Shown here one piece after another: positions 1-7,141 of a stretch of DNA of 13,451 nt (positions within the stretch are counted from its first letter, which is position 1; each line of letters opens with the position of its first letter). Position numbers and translations under genes: made by a program. The notes beneath the pieces were generated by a model. It ran no database searches, was not told the DNA's origin, and was given only the letters and a program-made list of their open reading frames with translations. Source of the DNA: DASUAO01 sp046484625 (GTDB taxonomy: Bacteria; Actinomycetota; Acidimicrobiia; IMCC26256; PALSA-555); NCBI GenBank assembly GCA_046484625.1, contig JAWOIO010000151.1:1-13451 (forward strand), in the 5' to 3' direction.

Positions 1-1
1 G

Positions 2-403
2 TTCGTGTACCTCGGGTTCGTCCCGTTCGAGGAAGCCAAGAGCAACAAGATGATGGCCAACTTCCTGAAGTTCACGGGTCGTGAGCAGGCCGACGGGTTC
101 GGTGCCCAGGCCTGGGCGTCCGCGATCTACTTCCGCGACATCGTGAACAACATCGTGGAGGCCGAGGGACCGAACGCCGTCACGAGAGCGGCGGTCCTCG
201 CCGGTTCGTCCGAGATCAACGACTTCACCGCCGACGGCATGATCGCTCCGACCGACGTCGGTGACCGCAGGGCCAGTGAGTGCTTCGCGCTGCTCCAGGT
301 GAAGTCCGGCAAGTTCGTGCGGGTGCACCCGAAGAAGAAGGGGACCTTCGACTGCAAGTCGGCCGACGCGGTCGAGCTCGAGCTCGATCTGATCGGCGGC
401 TAG
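2..403 (+). CDS. ABC importer solute-binding protein, LivK-like (5' truncated by window)
   Basis: This is the last ~133 residues of a periplasmic-binding-type protein; the reading frame is open to the left edge, so the start lies outside the window. The segment is consistent with the C-terminal lobe of a type 1 substrate-binding protein of the branched-chain amino acid/amide (HAAT) family. It has an amphipathic run around the phrase GFGAQAWASAIYFRDIV, as in LivK-type proteins where this helix follows the hinge, and an SSEINDFTADGMIAP stretch near the end. Two cysteines (SECFALL and GTFDC) are about 24 residues apart and could form a disulfide in an exported protein. The identification rests largely on the next two genes, which are the permease and ATPase of the same importer. 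It would bind the substrate outside the membrane. The substrate cannot be read from this fragment. Confidence 0.75.
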   Translation, partial: FVYLGFVPFEEAKSNKMMANFLKFTGREQADGFGAQAWASAIYFRDIVNNIVEAEGPNAVTRAAVLAGSSEINDFTADGMIAPTDVGDRRASECFALLQVKSGKFVRVHPKKKGTFDCKSADAVELELDLIGG

Positions 404-462
404 GCCTCTCCGCGCCATCAGCCTGAAGCACGCCCACAACCGAACCGGAAAAGGGATCCCGA

Positions 463-2607
463 GTGACCGCAGCGATCGAGCAAGCCCGGCGCCGGCCCAA
501 TCGCGGGCGGCTGATGGCCGGGCTCGCGGCGGCGCTGTTCGTGGGGTTCGTGGTCCAGGAGTCGTGGGCGGGCCGGAGCATCACCGCGGACTCCCTGCTG
601 TTCTTCCTCGTCGTCGGCGTGACGATCGGCTCGATCTATGCGGTCGCGGCCAGCGGCTTGGTCGTCACGTACACGACTTCGGGGGTGTTCAACTTCGCCC
701 AGGGTGCCATCGGCATGTTCATGGCGTTCGTCTACTGGGAGCTGAAGGTCAACGCGGGGATCCAGACGTTCGTCGCGCTGTGCCTCACCGTGTTGGTTGC
801 GGCACCCATCATGGGGCTGCTGATCGAGCGGCTACTGATGCGACGCCTCGCGGGCGCGTCGCTGGTCGCCCAGCTGGTGGTCACGATCGGTCTCATGCTC
901 GCCCTCATCGGCGTCGCCGGGACGATCTGGGACCCGAACGAGTCCCGCTCGATCCCGACCTTCTTCGGGAGCGACGGGTTCTTCGTCGGTCAGACGTTCT
1001 TGCCGTACTACCGCCTCATCACCATCGCGGCCGCCTTCCTCCTCGCGCTCGGGTTCTGGCTGATGCTGAACCGCACGCGGGTCGGGATCGCGATGCGCGC
1101 GGTGGTCGACAACCGTGAGCTCGCGGCCCTCAACGGTGCCAGTCCGGCCCGCATCTCGGCGTTCGCCTGGATGCTGGGCTCGGCGATGGCGGCGCTCGCC
1201 GGGATCTTCCTCGCCGAGGAGCTGAGTGGGCTCAGCATCGAGACGCTGACCCTGCTCATCGTCGATGCGTTCGCCGCCGCGATCATCGGACGGCTGCGGA
1301 GCCTGCCGATGACGTTCATCGGCGGGATGATCATCGGGCTCTCCCTCTCGTTCCAGCAGAACTTCCTCATCTGGTCGGGGCGCTGGTCGTCAGCGAGCCT
1401 CGCGATCCCGACGATCATCTTGTTCCTCGCGCTGCTGTTCGTCCCTCAGGCGCGGATCGAGGGCCGCATCTCGATGGCGATGAAGACCGCGCGGCTCATC
1501 TCGATGAAGCGCGCGCTGTTCGGCTTCGTCTGCGTGGTGCTCGTGATGGCGGTTCTCGCAGGGGTCTTCGAACGTCCCGACGTGCGTCGGATGACGCTGG
1601 CGGTCGTCACTGCCGTGGTCATGATCTCGATGGTCCCGCTCACCGGTTGGGCCAACCAGATCTCGCTCGCACAGATCACCTTCGTCGGCATCGGCGCGTG
1701 GGCGACGGTGGAGTTCTCGAACGCGGGTGGGGACGTGTTCGGTGTCTACCTCTTCGATCCGGGCAGTCCGTTCCTCCTCCTCGTAGGCGCGGCCGCCGCG
1801 GTGCCGTTCGGGGTGCTGATGGCGTTCCCTGCCTTGCGGCTCCAGGGCCTGTATCTGGCCCTGGCGTCGATGGCGTTCGCGCGGATGGCGCAGTTCGTGA
1901 TCTTCGACCAGCCCGAGGTCTTCGGTGGTGCCGGCAAGCGCATCGCGCCACTCGAGGTGCTCGGCACCGACGTCAGCGCGCCGTTCACGTTCCTCGGGAT
2001 CGACTTCACCCAGGACGGCGGCTTCCTGATCACTGCGACCGTCCTCTTCAGCGCGGTCGGGATGACGGTGGTCTGGCTCCGGCGCGGCGCCTTCGGTCGG
2101 AGGCTGGTCGCGATGCGCGACAGCCCGGCCGCGTGCGCGACCCTCGGGGTGAACCTGCTGTCCACCAAGCTCGCGGTGTTCGCCCTTTCGGCGGCGATCG
2201 CCGGGTTCGGCGGCGCACTCATCGGCGTGGCTCGAGGTTCCGCGAGCACGCAGAACTTCGAGATGCTCCAGGGCCTGCCGTTACTGCTCCTGCTCGTCGT
2301 CGGTGGCACTGCGCTCGTGTCCGGCGCCCTCTTCGGTGGCATCCTGCTCCAGAGCTTCACGTGGCTCGTCGAGATCCTGCCCACGATCAAGATCGGCAGC
2401 GTCGACGTCGTGCAGACCTGGTCTCGGATAGGCCCGGGCCTCGCCGGCATCGGGATCGGGCGCAGCCCCGAGGGTGTGGTGACCGAGATCAGCCTCGGGA
2501 GGTACGGCGAGGGAGGCGCGACGCCACCGGTCGCTCCCGAGGACGACCAGGGTGGCGGCGATCCGCCCGTTCCGACGCCGACCGCGACTCCCATCGGGGA
2601 GGGCTGA
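463..2607 (+). CDS. fused LivH-LivM branched-chain amino acid-type ABC permease
   Basis: This is a 714-aa integral membrane protein, about twice the size of one Liv permease. Residues ~40-330 are LivH-like: helices around 45-70, 80-125 and 135-155, and an EAA-like cytoplasmic loop near 212-250 (RAVVDNRELAALNGA). Residues ~350-665 are LivM-like: GWANQISLAQ at 395-404, where LivM begins, and its own EAA-like loop near 551-588 (MRDSPAACATLGVN). The last ~45 residues (from about 670) are a Gly/Pro/Thr/Glu-rich tail not typical of LivM. The GTG start is supported by AAGGGA at 451-456, six bases upstream. It forms both halves of the membrane channel for the adjacent binding protein and ATPase. It lies 59 bp after the binding-protein gene and 4 bp before the ATPase gene, so it is probably one operon. 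The substrate is unknown: this family also moves amides, urea, aromatic acids and steroid-like acids. Confidence 0.92.
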   Translation: MTAAIEQARRRPNRGRLMAGLAAALFVGFVVQESWAGRSITADSLLFFLVVGVTIGSIYAVAASGLVVTYTTSGVFNFAQGAIGMFMAFVYWELKVNAGIQTFVALCLTVLVAAPIMGLLIERLLMRRLAGASLVAQLVVTIGLMLALIGVAGTIWDPNESRSIPTFFGSDGFFVGQTFLPYYRLITIAAAFLLALGFWLMLNRTRVGIAMRAVVDNRELAALNGASPARISAFAWMLGSAMAALAGIFLAEELSGLSIETLTLLIVDAFAAAIIGRLRSLPMTFIGGMIIGLSLSFQQNFLIWSGRWSSASLAIPTIILFLALLFVPQARIEGRISMAMKTARLISMKRALFGFVCVVLVMAVLAGVFERPDVRRMTLAVVTAVVMISMVPLTGWANQISLAQITFVGIGAWATVEFSNAGGDVFGVYLFDPGSPFLLLVGAAAAVPFGVLMAFPALRLQGLYLALASMAFARMAQFVIFDQPEVFGGAGKRIAPLEVLGTDVSAPFTFLGIDFTQDGGFLITATVLFSAVGMTVVWLRRGAFGRRLVAMRDSPAACATLGVNLLSTKLAVFALSAAIAGFGGALIGVARGSASTQNFEMLQGLPLLLLLVVGGTALVSGALFGGILLQSFTWLVEILPTIKIGSVDVVQTWSRIGPGLAGIGIGRSPEGVVTEISLGRYGEGGATPPVAPEDDQGGGDPPVPTPTATPIGEG

Positions 2608-2611
2608 GGCG

Positions 2612-4123
2612 ATGGCACTGCTGGACATCTCCGGGGTCAGCGTCCGGTTCGGCGGGCTCCTCGCGCTCGACGCGGTCTCGTTCGCCGTCGAGTCGGGTCA
2701 CATCACCGGACTCATCGGCCCGAACGGCGCGGGGAAGACGACGCTGTTCAACGTGGTCACAGGCCTGCAGACGCCGACGTCGGGCGCCGTGTTCCTCGAC
2801 GACCAGGACATCACGTCCACGCGTCCGCACCGCCGGGCGCGGCTCGGCATCGGGCGCACGTTCCAGCGACTCGAGACCTTCGGGACCCTGTCGGTGCGCA
2901 ACAACGTGCTCGTCGCGGCCGAGATGCGCCGCGGATGGTCCACCGAAGGGTTCGACCCGGGAATGCTCGCCGACGAGGTCATCGAGCAGGTGGGCCTCAC
3001 GGCCGCGGCGGACGCGCGGGTCGACCGGCTCCCGACCGGGATGGCCCGACTCGTCGAGGTCGCACGCGCACTTGCGACGAAGCCCCGGGTCCTGCTCCTC
3101 GACGAGCCGTCGTCAGGGCTGAACGAGTCGGAGACGCAAGCGCTCGGGAGCCTGCTCCGAGAGCTGGTGGGCACCGGGCTCGGCGTCCTCCTCGTGGAGC
3201 ACGACATGAGCTTCGTGATGGGGACCTGCGACCACATCCACGTACTCGACTTCGGTCGCCTCATCGCCGAGGGCACGCCGGCCGAGGTCCAGGCGAACCC
3301 GACCGTGCGGGCCGCGTACCTCGGAGACGACGCCGACGCCGCCGAGGAGTCGACTGCCGGGCCGGCGCTAGAGGCTGTGGTCGCCGGGGGTGCACCCGCG
3401 GTCGCGACCGCCGACGCCGTGATCTCCGTGCAGGGCATGACCGCCGCGTACGGCACCATCCAGGTGCTGCACGGCGTGGATCTCGTCGTCGAGCCCGGAC
3501 AGGTGTACGCGCTGCTCGGCCCGAACGGGGCCGGGAAGTCGACGACGCTGAAGGTGCTGAGTGGGCAGCTCCCCGCCACGGACGGGACGGTGGAGGTCCT
3601 CGGGCGCGACATCGCCGGCATCGCGCCCGACCAGCTCGCGCGCAGCGGCGTCTGCCTCGTTCCCGAGGGTCGCGGGATCTTCCCCAACCTGACCGTCACC
3701 GAGAACCTCCGGATGGCGACGTACACCGGCGCGTCGTTCAAGACCGTTCAGGAGCGAGCGTTCGCGCGGTTCCCGCGGCTGAAGGAGCGACGCAAGCAGG
3801 TCGCGGGCACGCTGTCGGGCGGCGAGCAGCAGATGCTCGCCATGGCCCGGGCGCTCGCGATCGATCCCAAGGTCCTGCTCCTCGACGAGCTCTCGATGGG
3901 ACTCGCGCCACTCATCGTCGAAGAGCTCTACGAGGTCGTGAAGAACATCGCCCAGGACGACGTGTCGATCCTCATCGTCGAGCAGTTCGCCCACGAGGTG
4001 CTGGGCGTGGCCGACGTCGCGGCGATCATGCTGCATGGCCGGGTGGAGTTCACCGGCCCGCCCCATGAAGTCGGCCCCGCGCTCGACCGCGCCTACCTCG
4101 GCGGCTCCGTCCACTCCCCTTGA
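2612..4123 (+). CDS. fused LivG-LivF ABC transporter ATPase
   Basis: This is a 503-aa protein with two complete ABC domains. Domain 1 (~1-238) is LivG-like: Walker A GPNGAGKTT at 36-44, Walker B VLLLDEP at 160-166 and H-loop His197. Its signature position reads LPTGMAR (140-146) rather than a canonical LSGGQ. Domain 2 (~270-500) is LivF-like: Walker A GPNGAGKST at 303-311, canonical LSGGEQQ at 401-407, Walker B VLLLDE at 421-426, and Gln458 in the H-loop place, as is usual in LivF. An Ala-rich acidic linker (~239-270) joins them. I chose ATG at 2612 because the LivG fold begins there, four bases after the permease stop, with GGGGAGGG at 2596-2603 upstream. An in-frame start at 2552 would lie inside the permease gene and add a low-complexity tail. 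The protein powers the LivHM-like permease from the cytoplasmic side. Confidence 0.93.
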   Translation: MALLDISGVSVRFGGLLALDAVSFAVESGHITGLIGPNGAGKTTLFNVVTGLQTPTSGAVFLDDQDITSTRPHRRARLGIGRTFQRLETFGTLSVRNNVLVAAEMRRGWSTEGFDPGMLADEVIEQVGLTAAADARVDRLPTGMARLVEVARALATKPRVLLLDEPSSGLNESETQALGSLLRELVGTGLGVLLVEHDMSFVMGTCDHIHVLDFGRLIAEGTPAEVQANPTVRAAYLGDDADAAEESTAGPALEAVVAGGAPAVATADAVISVQGMTAAYGTIQVLHGVDLVVEPGQVYALLGPNGAGKSTTLKVLSGQLPATDGTVEVLGRDIAGIAPDQLARSGVCLVPEGRGIFPNLTVTENLRMATYTGASFKTVQERAFARFPRLKERRKQVAGTLSGGEQQMLAMARALAIDPKVLLLDELSMGLAPLIVEELYEVVKNIAQDDVSILIVEQFAHEVLGVADVAAIMLHGRVEFTGPPHEVGPALDRAYLGGSVHSP

Positions 4124-4131
4124 TCCGGGCC

Positions 4132-4170
4132 CCCTGATCCGGTCCCCCTGAACGGGGAAGCTGATCAGGG
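4132..4170. terminator. nested hairpin at convergent gene ends (putative bidirectional terminator)
   Basis: An outer perfect 8-bp stem pairs CCCTGATC (4132-4139) with GATCAGGG (4163-4170). Inside it TCCCC (4143-4147) pairs with GGGGA (4154-4158) around a 6-nt loop. It sits between the ABC ATPase stop (4123) and the convergent SDR gene, whose TGA stop (4165-4167, minus strand) lies in the outer right arm. There is no U-tract, so intrinsic termination is not assured. A 14-bp direct repeat overlaps it (TGATCCGGGCCCCC at 4121-4134 and TGATCCGGTCCCCC at 4135-4148). Confidence 0.5.
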
Positions 4171-4968
4171 CTCGTAGGTGCCGTCGTCCCGGCGGGCCCA
4201 GCCCGATGCGGCATGGCTCCCGCCGTCCACGTGGAGCACCGTGCCGGTGACGTAGCGCGAGAGTGCCGACGCGAGGAACACGATCGGACCGGCGCAGTCG
4301 TCCACGTGACCCCATCCCATCGGCACCTTGCGCCCGTAGGCCTCCCGGGTCCCCTGGCTGACGGCGTCGCCGAGGACCTCGTCGCCGGGGGTCGGGATCG
4401 CGTCCGGTGCCAGCGCGTTGACCCGGATGCCCACCGGTGCGAGCTCGAGGGCGAGGGTCTTGGTCAGGCTCTCGACGGCCGCCTTCATCGCGGCGTAGAT
4501 GCCGAATCCTGGTGCGGCGCGTGACGCCTCGATCGACGTGATGTTGACGATCGACGAGCCTTCGGGCATGAGCGGTACGCATCCGCGCACGAAGCTCGTG
4601 ACGCTCGTGAAGTTCTCGTCGATCAGGGAGCGCTGCCCCTTGGCGTTCACGTCGAGGACGGCGGCGTAGAAGCCACCACCGGCGTTGTTGACGAGGACGT
4701 CGATCGTCCCGTAGCGCTCGGCGAGCACGCCGAGCCAGGCGGTGACCGCGTCAGCGTCTCGCACATCGAGCTCGGCGGTCTCGCAGCGACGGCCGCACGA
4801 CTCGATGTCGGCGGCAGTCGCGGCCATGCCGACCGGGTCGCGGTCACAGATCGCCAGGTCGGCGCCGAAGCGGGCGAGCGCCGACGCGGCGGCGGCGCCG
4901 ATACCTTGCGCGGCACCGGTGACGAGCGCGACCTTGCCGTCGAGTGACGCGGCCTCCGGTCCGATCAT
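4165..4968 (-). CDS. SDR family NAD(P)-dependent oxidoreductase
   Basis: This is a 267-aa classical short-chain dehydrogenase, a normal length for the family. The Rossmann motif TGAAQGIG is at 17-24 and NNAG at 94-97. The catalytic set is Ser145, Tyr158 and Lys162 (YAAMK), and a VDGG segment near 247-250 closes the fold. Asp42 at the end of the second strand (ICDRD) suggests NAD rather than NADP; this is inference from family rules. It probably oxidises a hydroxyl or reduces a ketone on a cytoplasmic intermediate, perhaps a hydroxyacyl-CoA given its partner. I chose ATG at 4968: it overlaps the upstream crotonase stop as ATGA, and GGAG lies seven bases before it. A GTG at 4980 would add four residues but has a weaker context. 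The two genes are therefore probably translationally coupled. The exact substrate is not recognisable. Confidence 0.9.
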   Translation of the reverse strand: MIGPEAASLDGKVALVTGAAQGIGAAAASALARFGADLAICDRDPVGMAATAADIESCGRRCETAELDVRDADAVTAWLGVLAERYGTIDVLVNNAGGGFYAAVLDVNAKGQRSLIDENFTSVTSFVRGCVPLMPEGSSIVNITSIEASRAAPGFGIYAAMKAAVESLTKTLALELAPVGIRVNALAPDAIPTPGDEVLGDAVSQGTREAYGRKVPMGWGHVDDCAGPIVFLASALSRYVTGTVLHVDGGSHAASGWARRDDGTYEP

Positions 4969-5753
4969 CGGAGTCTCCACTCGACGCGCGCCCCGGAGGC
5001 GAACCGTTCCTGACCCTCGGCGAGGAGGTCGGGAACGTTACCCAGGCCGACCATGACGTCGCCGAGGCCCACGGCCTGGCTCCGGGCGAGCTCGGAGGCC
5101 AGCCAGATCGACCGTACGGTCCCCTGGACGGCGATCGGAGGCCCCTCGGCGATCTCGCGTGCAAGCTGCTGCGCCCGGCCCAGCAGCTCGTTGCCGGGAA
5201 CGACCTCCTGGACGAGGCCGACCTGCAGCGCTCGGCGTGCCGACATCCGCTCGTGGTTGCCCAGGAGGGTGAGCCGCATGATCTCGCCGAACGGCATCCG
5301 GGCCGACATGAGCATGGGCTCGAAGGCAGCCGTCATCCCGTACGTGACGTGCGGGTCGAAGAACGTCGCGTGCTCGGCGGCGACGATCGTCTCGACCTCC
5401 CCGAGCATGTAGAAGGCCCCACCGCAGGCCATCCCGTTCACGGCGGCGACGACCGGTTTCCACAGGTCGGCCGACTTCGGGCCGAGGAGCAGGCCGGGAT
5501 CGTCCATCATCCATGGCCCGGTCGGTTGGGGGATCTCGTCGGCGCGGTCGATGCCGGTGCAGAACGCCCGGTCGCCCGCGCCGGTGAGGACGATGGCGCG
5601 CACGTCGTCGTCGCGACGCAGCGAACGCCACAACCCGTGGAGCTCGGACGTGAGGACGACGTCGAACGCGTTGAGCCGGTCCGGACGGTCGAGCGTGACG
5701 GTCGCGACGCCGTCGTCGTCGGTCTCGACCAGGAGCGTCTCGAACTCGGCCAC
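4965..5753 (-). CDS. crotonase-fold enoyl-CoA hydratase/isomerase family protein, catalytic Glu residues replaced
   Basis: This is a 262-aa protein of normal crotonase size. The two oxyanion-hole regions are present: AFCTGID (63-69) and VNGMACGG (105-112). Aligned by eye to rat mitochondrial hydratase, the Glu144 position is Tyr115 and the Glu164 position is His135 (FFDPHV instead of the usual PE). Both water-activating glutamates are therefore missing, so CoA-thioester binding is likely but simple enoyl hydration is not. Isomerase, hydrolase, decarboxylase or dehalogenase chemistry are the known alternatives in this fold. It is the first gene of a two-gene operon with an SDR enzyme (ATGA overlap). 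The GTG start at 5753 follows a TAGGGT -10-like box by six bases with no clear Shine-Dalgarno, so the transcript may be leaderless. Seven 13-bp repeats lie just upstream. Confidence 0.88.
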   Translation of the reverse strand: MAEFETLLVETDDDGVATVTLDRPDRLNAFDVVLTSELHGLWRSLRRDDDVRAIVLTGAGDRAFCTGIDRADEIPQPTGPWMMDDPGLLLGPKSADLWKPVVAAVNGMACGGAFYMLGEVETIVAAEHATFFDPHVTYGMTAAFEPMLMSARMPFGEIMRLTLLGNHERMSARRALQVGLVQEVVPGNELLGRAQQLAREIAEGPPIAVQGTVRSIWLASELARSQAVGLGDVMVGLGNVPDLLAEGQERFASGARVEWRLR

Positions 5754-5759
5754 GGGCAG

Positions 5760-5765
5760 ACCCTA
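5760..5765 (-). promoter_or_regulatory. -10 box of a probable leaderless promoter for the crotonase/SDR operon
   Basis: On the minus strand the sequence reads TAGGGT, then six bases, then the GTG start codon (5753-5751). TANNNT six or so bases before a start codon with no Shine-Dalgarno is the known actinobacterial pattern for leaderless transcripts. No good -35 hexamer is seen 16-18 bases further up. The same spacing recurs at 7729-7734 and, more loosely, in 12210-12246. Confidence 0.5.
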
Positions 5766-5793
5766 CGCCGCGTCCGGGGAGCGATCGGAGGCG

Positions 5794-5884
5794 CTCGTCG
5801 GACCCACTCGTCGGATCCGCTCGTCGGATCCGGTCGTCGGATCCGGTCGTCGGATCCGGTCGTCGGATCCGGTCGTCGGGTCCG
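5794..5884. repeat. tandem array of seven 13-bp repeats
   Basis: Seven head-to-tail 13-bp units follow the consensus GTCGTCGGATCCG. They start at 5794 (degenerate, ending CCCA), 5807, 5820, 5833, 5846, 5859 and 5872 (one substitution, GGGTCCG). Units at 5833, 5846 and 5859 are identical, and those at 5807 and 5820 differ only in the first base. Five units contain the 8-bp palindrome CGGATCCG. The array lies between the 3' end of the cupredoxin gene and the crotonase gene, ending about 30 bp upstream of the latter's -10-like box. It could be an operator array, a slippage-prone minisatellite, or both. There are no spacers, so it is not CRISPR. Confidence 0.95.
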
Positions 5885-5894
5885 GGACGCGCAA

Positions 5895-5926
5895 GGGCCG
5901 GCTGCCCGGAGGGGGACAGCCGGCCC
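5895..5926 (-). terminator. GC-rich hairpin terminator downstream of the cupredoxin gene
   Basis: A perfect 10-bp inverted repeat pairs GGGCCGGCTG (5895-5904) with CAGCCGGCCC (5917-5926) around a 12-nt loop. It lies 42 bp past the stop codon of the minus-strand gene ending at 5968. On that strand it is followed by only two Ts, so termination may depend on the strong stem, as is common in high-GC actinobacteria. It separates that gene from the repeat array and crotonase operon. Confidence 0.65.
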
Positions 5927-5967
5927 GGTGCGCGTTGCGGAAGGCCTGACGGCCGAGGCGTCAGTGC

Positions 5968-7068
5968 CTACTCGGAGGCGGTCGTCTCGACCTCACCGGC
6001 CTGGAACAGCCCGACCGCACCGATGGAGGCACTCGAGAACTTGTGGGTCACGAAGGGGTAGAGCCCCGGGACCGCGAAGTCGAACTCGACGAACCCACCC
6101 TGTGCGGGCTGGAGGTCCAGCACCTGCGACCCGCCCTGTCCTCCGGGTCGCAGGAGATACGCGCCTTCCTTGTACGTGGTGTCGAAGATCGTGCCGACGA
6201 TGTGGAACGCCGAGTTCTCCGACGGCCCGTCGTCGAGCACCCAGAGCCGGATGCGCTGGCCGGGCTCCACCCGGATCGGCCGGTGCAGGTACTGGTTGGG
6301 GTAGCCGTTGAAGACCACCGCGTCCCACTCGTTGGCGAGCATCTTGTTGAGGTCGGCGACGTCGCCCTTGGGGGCGGTGTAGAGCTCGGACTGCACCATC
6401 ACGTACTCGTGGTCGACCGGTGCGAGGTCGGGCGGATCGATGATGATCGCGCCGTACATGCCGTTGCCGATGTGGTGCAGGACGGGCGTCGTGCCGCAGT
6501 GGTACATGTAGATGCCGGACTGTCCCGCCACGAAGCGGTACAGCAGCTCCTTGCCCGGCTCGATCGTGCGCATCTCCACGTTCCACGCGACCTTGCTCGC
6601 GTGGAAGTCGATCGAGTGGCCGAGCGACCCGTCGTTGATGAGCGTGATCTCGAACGTGTCACCGACCTTGCCCCGCAGGACCGGACCGGGGACCTGGTTG
6701 TCGAACGTCCACATCTTCTGCTTCACGCCCGGCGCGATCTCCATGAGCTTCTCGGTCGCGTGCATCTCGATCTGGTGCACCGTGCCCGTAGGGGTCACCG
6801 GGGCCACCGGGTCGCGTGCCTCGAAATCGTCGGCTGGCTCGGCGCTGAAGTCGATCTTCTGACCCGGGAACGATGCCGCCGCCGCACTCGACGACGCGGC
6901 CGCCGCGTCGCCGGTGCTCACGACCTTGGTCTCCTTCGGGTGCGAGGTCGCGATCGCGACCATCGAGAACACCGCCGCGAGGAGTGCCAGCACCGAGATC
7001 CCGACGATCCAGAAGCGGAACTCCGACCGCTCCCAGGGTGGACGACGTGTGGGCTCCGCCATTGCCAT
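5968..7068 (-). CDS. membrane-anchored two-domain copper oxidase, NirK/AniA-type nitrite reductase-like
   Basis: This is a 366-aa protein. Residues ~18-41 form one hydrophobic membrane segment after a basic N-terminus. An Ala/Ser-rich linker (~52-67) leads to two cupredoxin domains (~95-215 and ~220-358), which should lie outside the membrane. Type 1 copper ligands are His151, Cys191, His199 and Met204 (the HHIGNGMYGA stretch). Type 2 ligands are His156, His190 and His342. The catalytic pair of NirK maps to Asp154 (HSIDFH) and His289 (FHIVGTIFD). The short Cys-to-His loop and C-terminal half resemble Neisseria AniA (class II NirK). The Gly-rich segment that normally follows the DFHA motif in NirK is replaced by SKVAWNVEM, so substrate and activity are not certain. 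Nitrite reduction to NO is the leading guess; another small multicopper oxidase activity is the alternative. The ATG start has a perfect AGGAGG six bases upstream. It diverges from a receiver-like gene. Confidence 0.85.
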   Translation of the reverse strand: MAMAEPTRRPPWERSEFRFWIVGISVLALLAAVFSMVAIATSHPKETKVVSTGDAAAASSSAAAASFPGQKIDFSAEPADDFEARDPVAPVTPTGTVHQIEMHATEKLMEIAPGVKQKMWTFDNQVPGPVLRGKVGDTFEITLINDGSLGHSIDFHASKVAWNVEMRTIEPGKELLYRFVAGQSGIYMYHCGTTPVLHHIGNGMYGAIIIDPPDLAPVDHEYVMVQSELYTAPKGDVADLNKMLANEWDAVVFNGYPNQYLHRPIRVEPGQRIRLWVLDDGPSENSAFHIVGTIFDTTYKEGAYLLRPGGQGGSQVLDLQPAQGGFVEFDFAVPGLYPFVTHKFSSASIGAVGLFQAGEVETTASE

Positions 7069-7072
7069 GAGC

Positions 7073-7080
7073 CACCTCCT
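7073..7080 (-). promoter_or_regulatory. strong Shine-Dalgarno for the cupredoxin gene
   Basis: The minus strand reads AGGAGGTG followed by GCTC and the ATG at 7068. The match to the anti-SD is perfect, with AGGAGG six bases from the start. This picks the first ATG over the in-frame ATG at 7062. It contrasts with the SD-less starts elsewhere in the window and suggests high translation. Confidence 0.85.
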
Positions 7081-7141
7081 GGTCCCGGGCGCTGACCACG
7101 GCGGCCGCGCGTGAGCCGAGATGCCCCCACGCTGTGCCCTT

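Noticed and set aside
404..462. Promoter or terminator between the binding-protein and permease genes
   Set aside because: Only a Shine-Dalgarno-like AAGGGA before the GTG was seen; there is no hairpin or convincing -10/-35 in this 59-bp gap.
2552..2611. Upstream start for the LivGF ATPase
   Set aside because: It would overlap the permease end and add a low-complexity basic tail; ATG 2612 has a Shine-Dalgarno and matches the family N-terminus.
5794..5884. CRISPR array
   Set aside because: The repeats are only 13 bp and directly abutting, with no spacers and no cas genes nearby.
4944..6311. 455-codon plus-strand open frame over the crotonase and repeat array
   Set aside because: Composition is shadow-like, the repeat array translates into a meaningless SSDPVVGSG run, and it is antisense to two well-supported genes.
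5968..7068. Firm naming of the cupredoxin gene as nirK
   Set aside because: The ligand set fits, but the altered segment after DFHA and the membrane anchor leave other small copper oxidases open, so no symbol was assigned.
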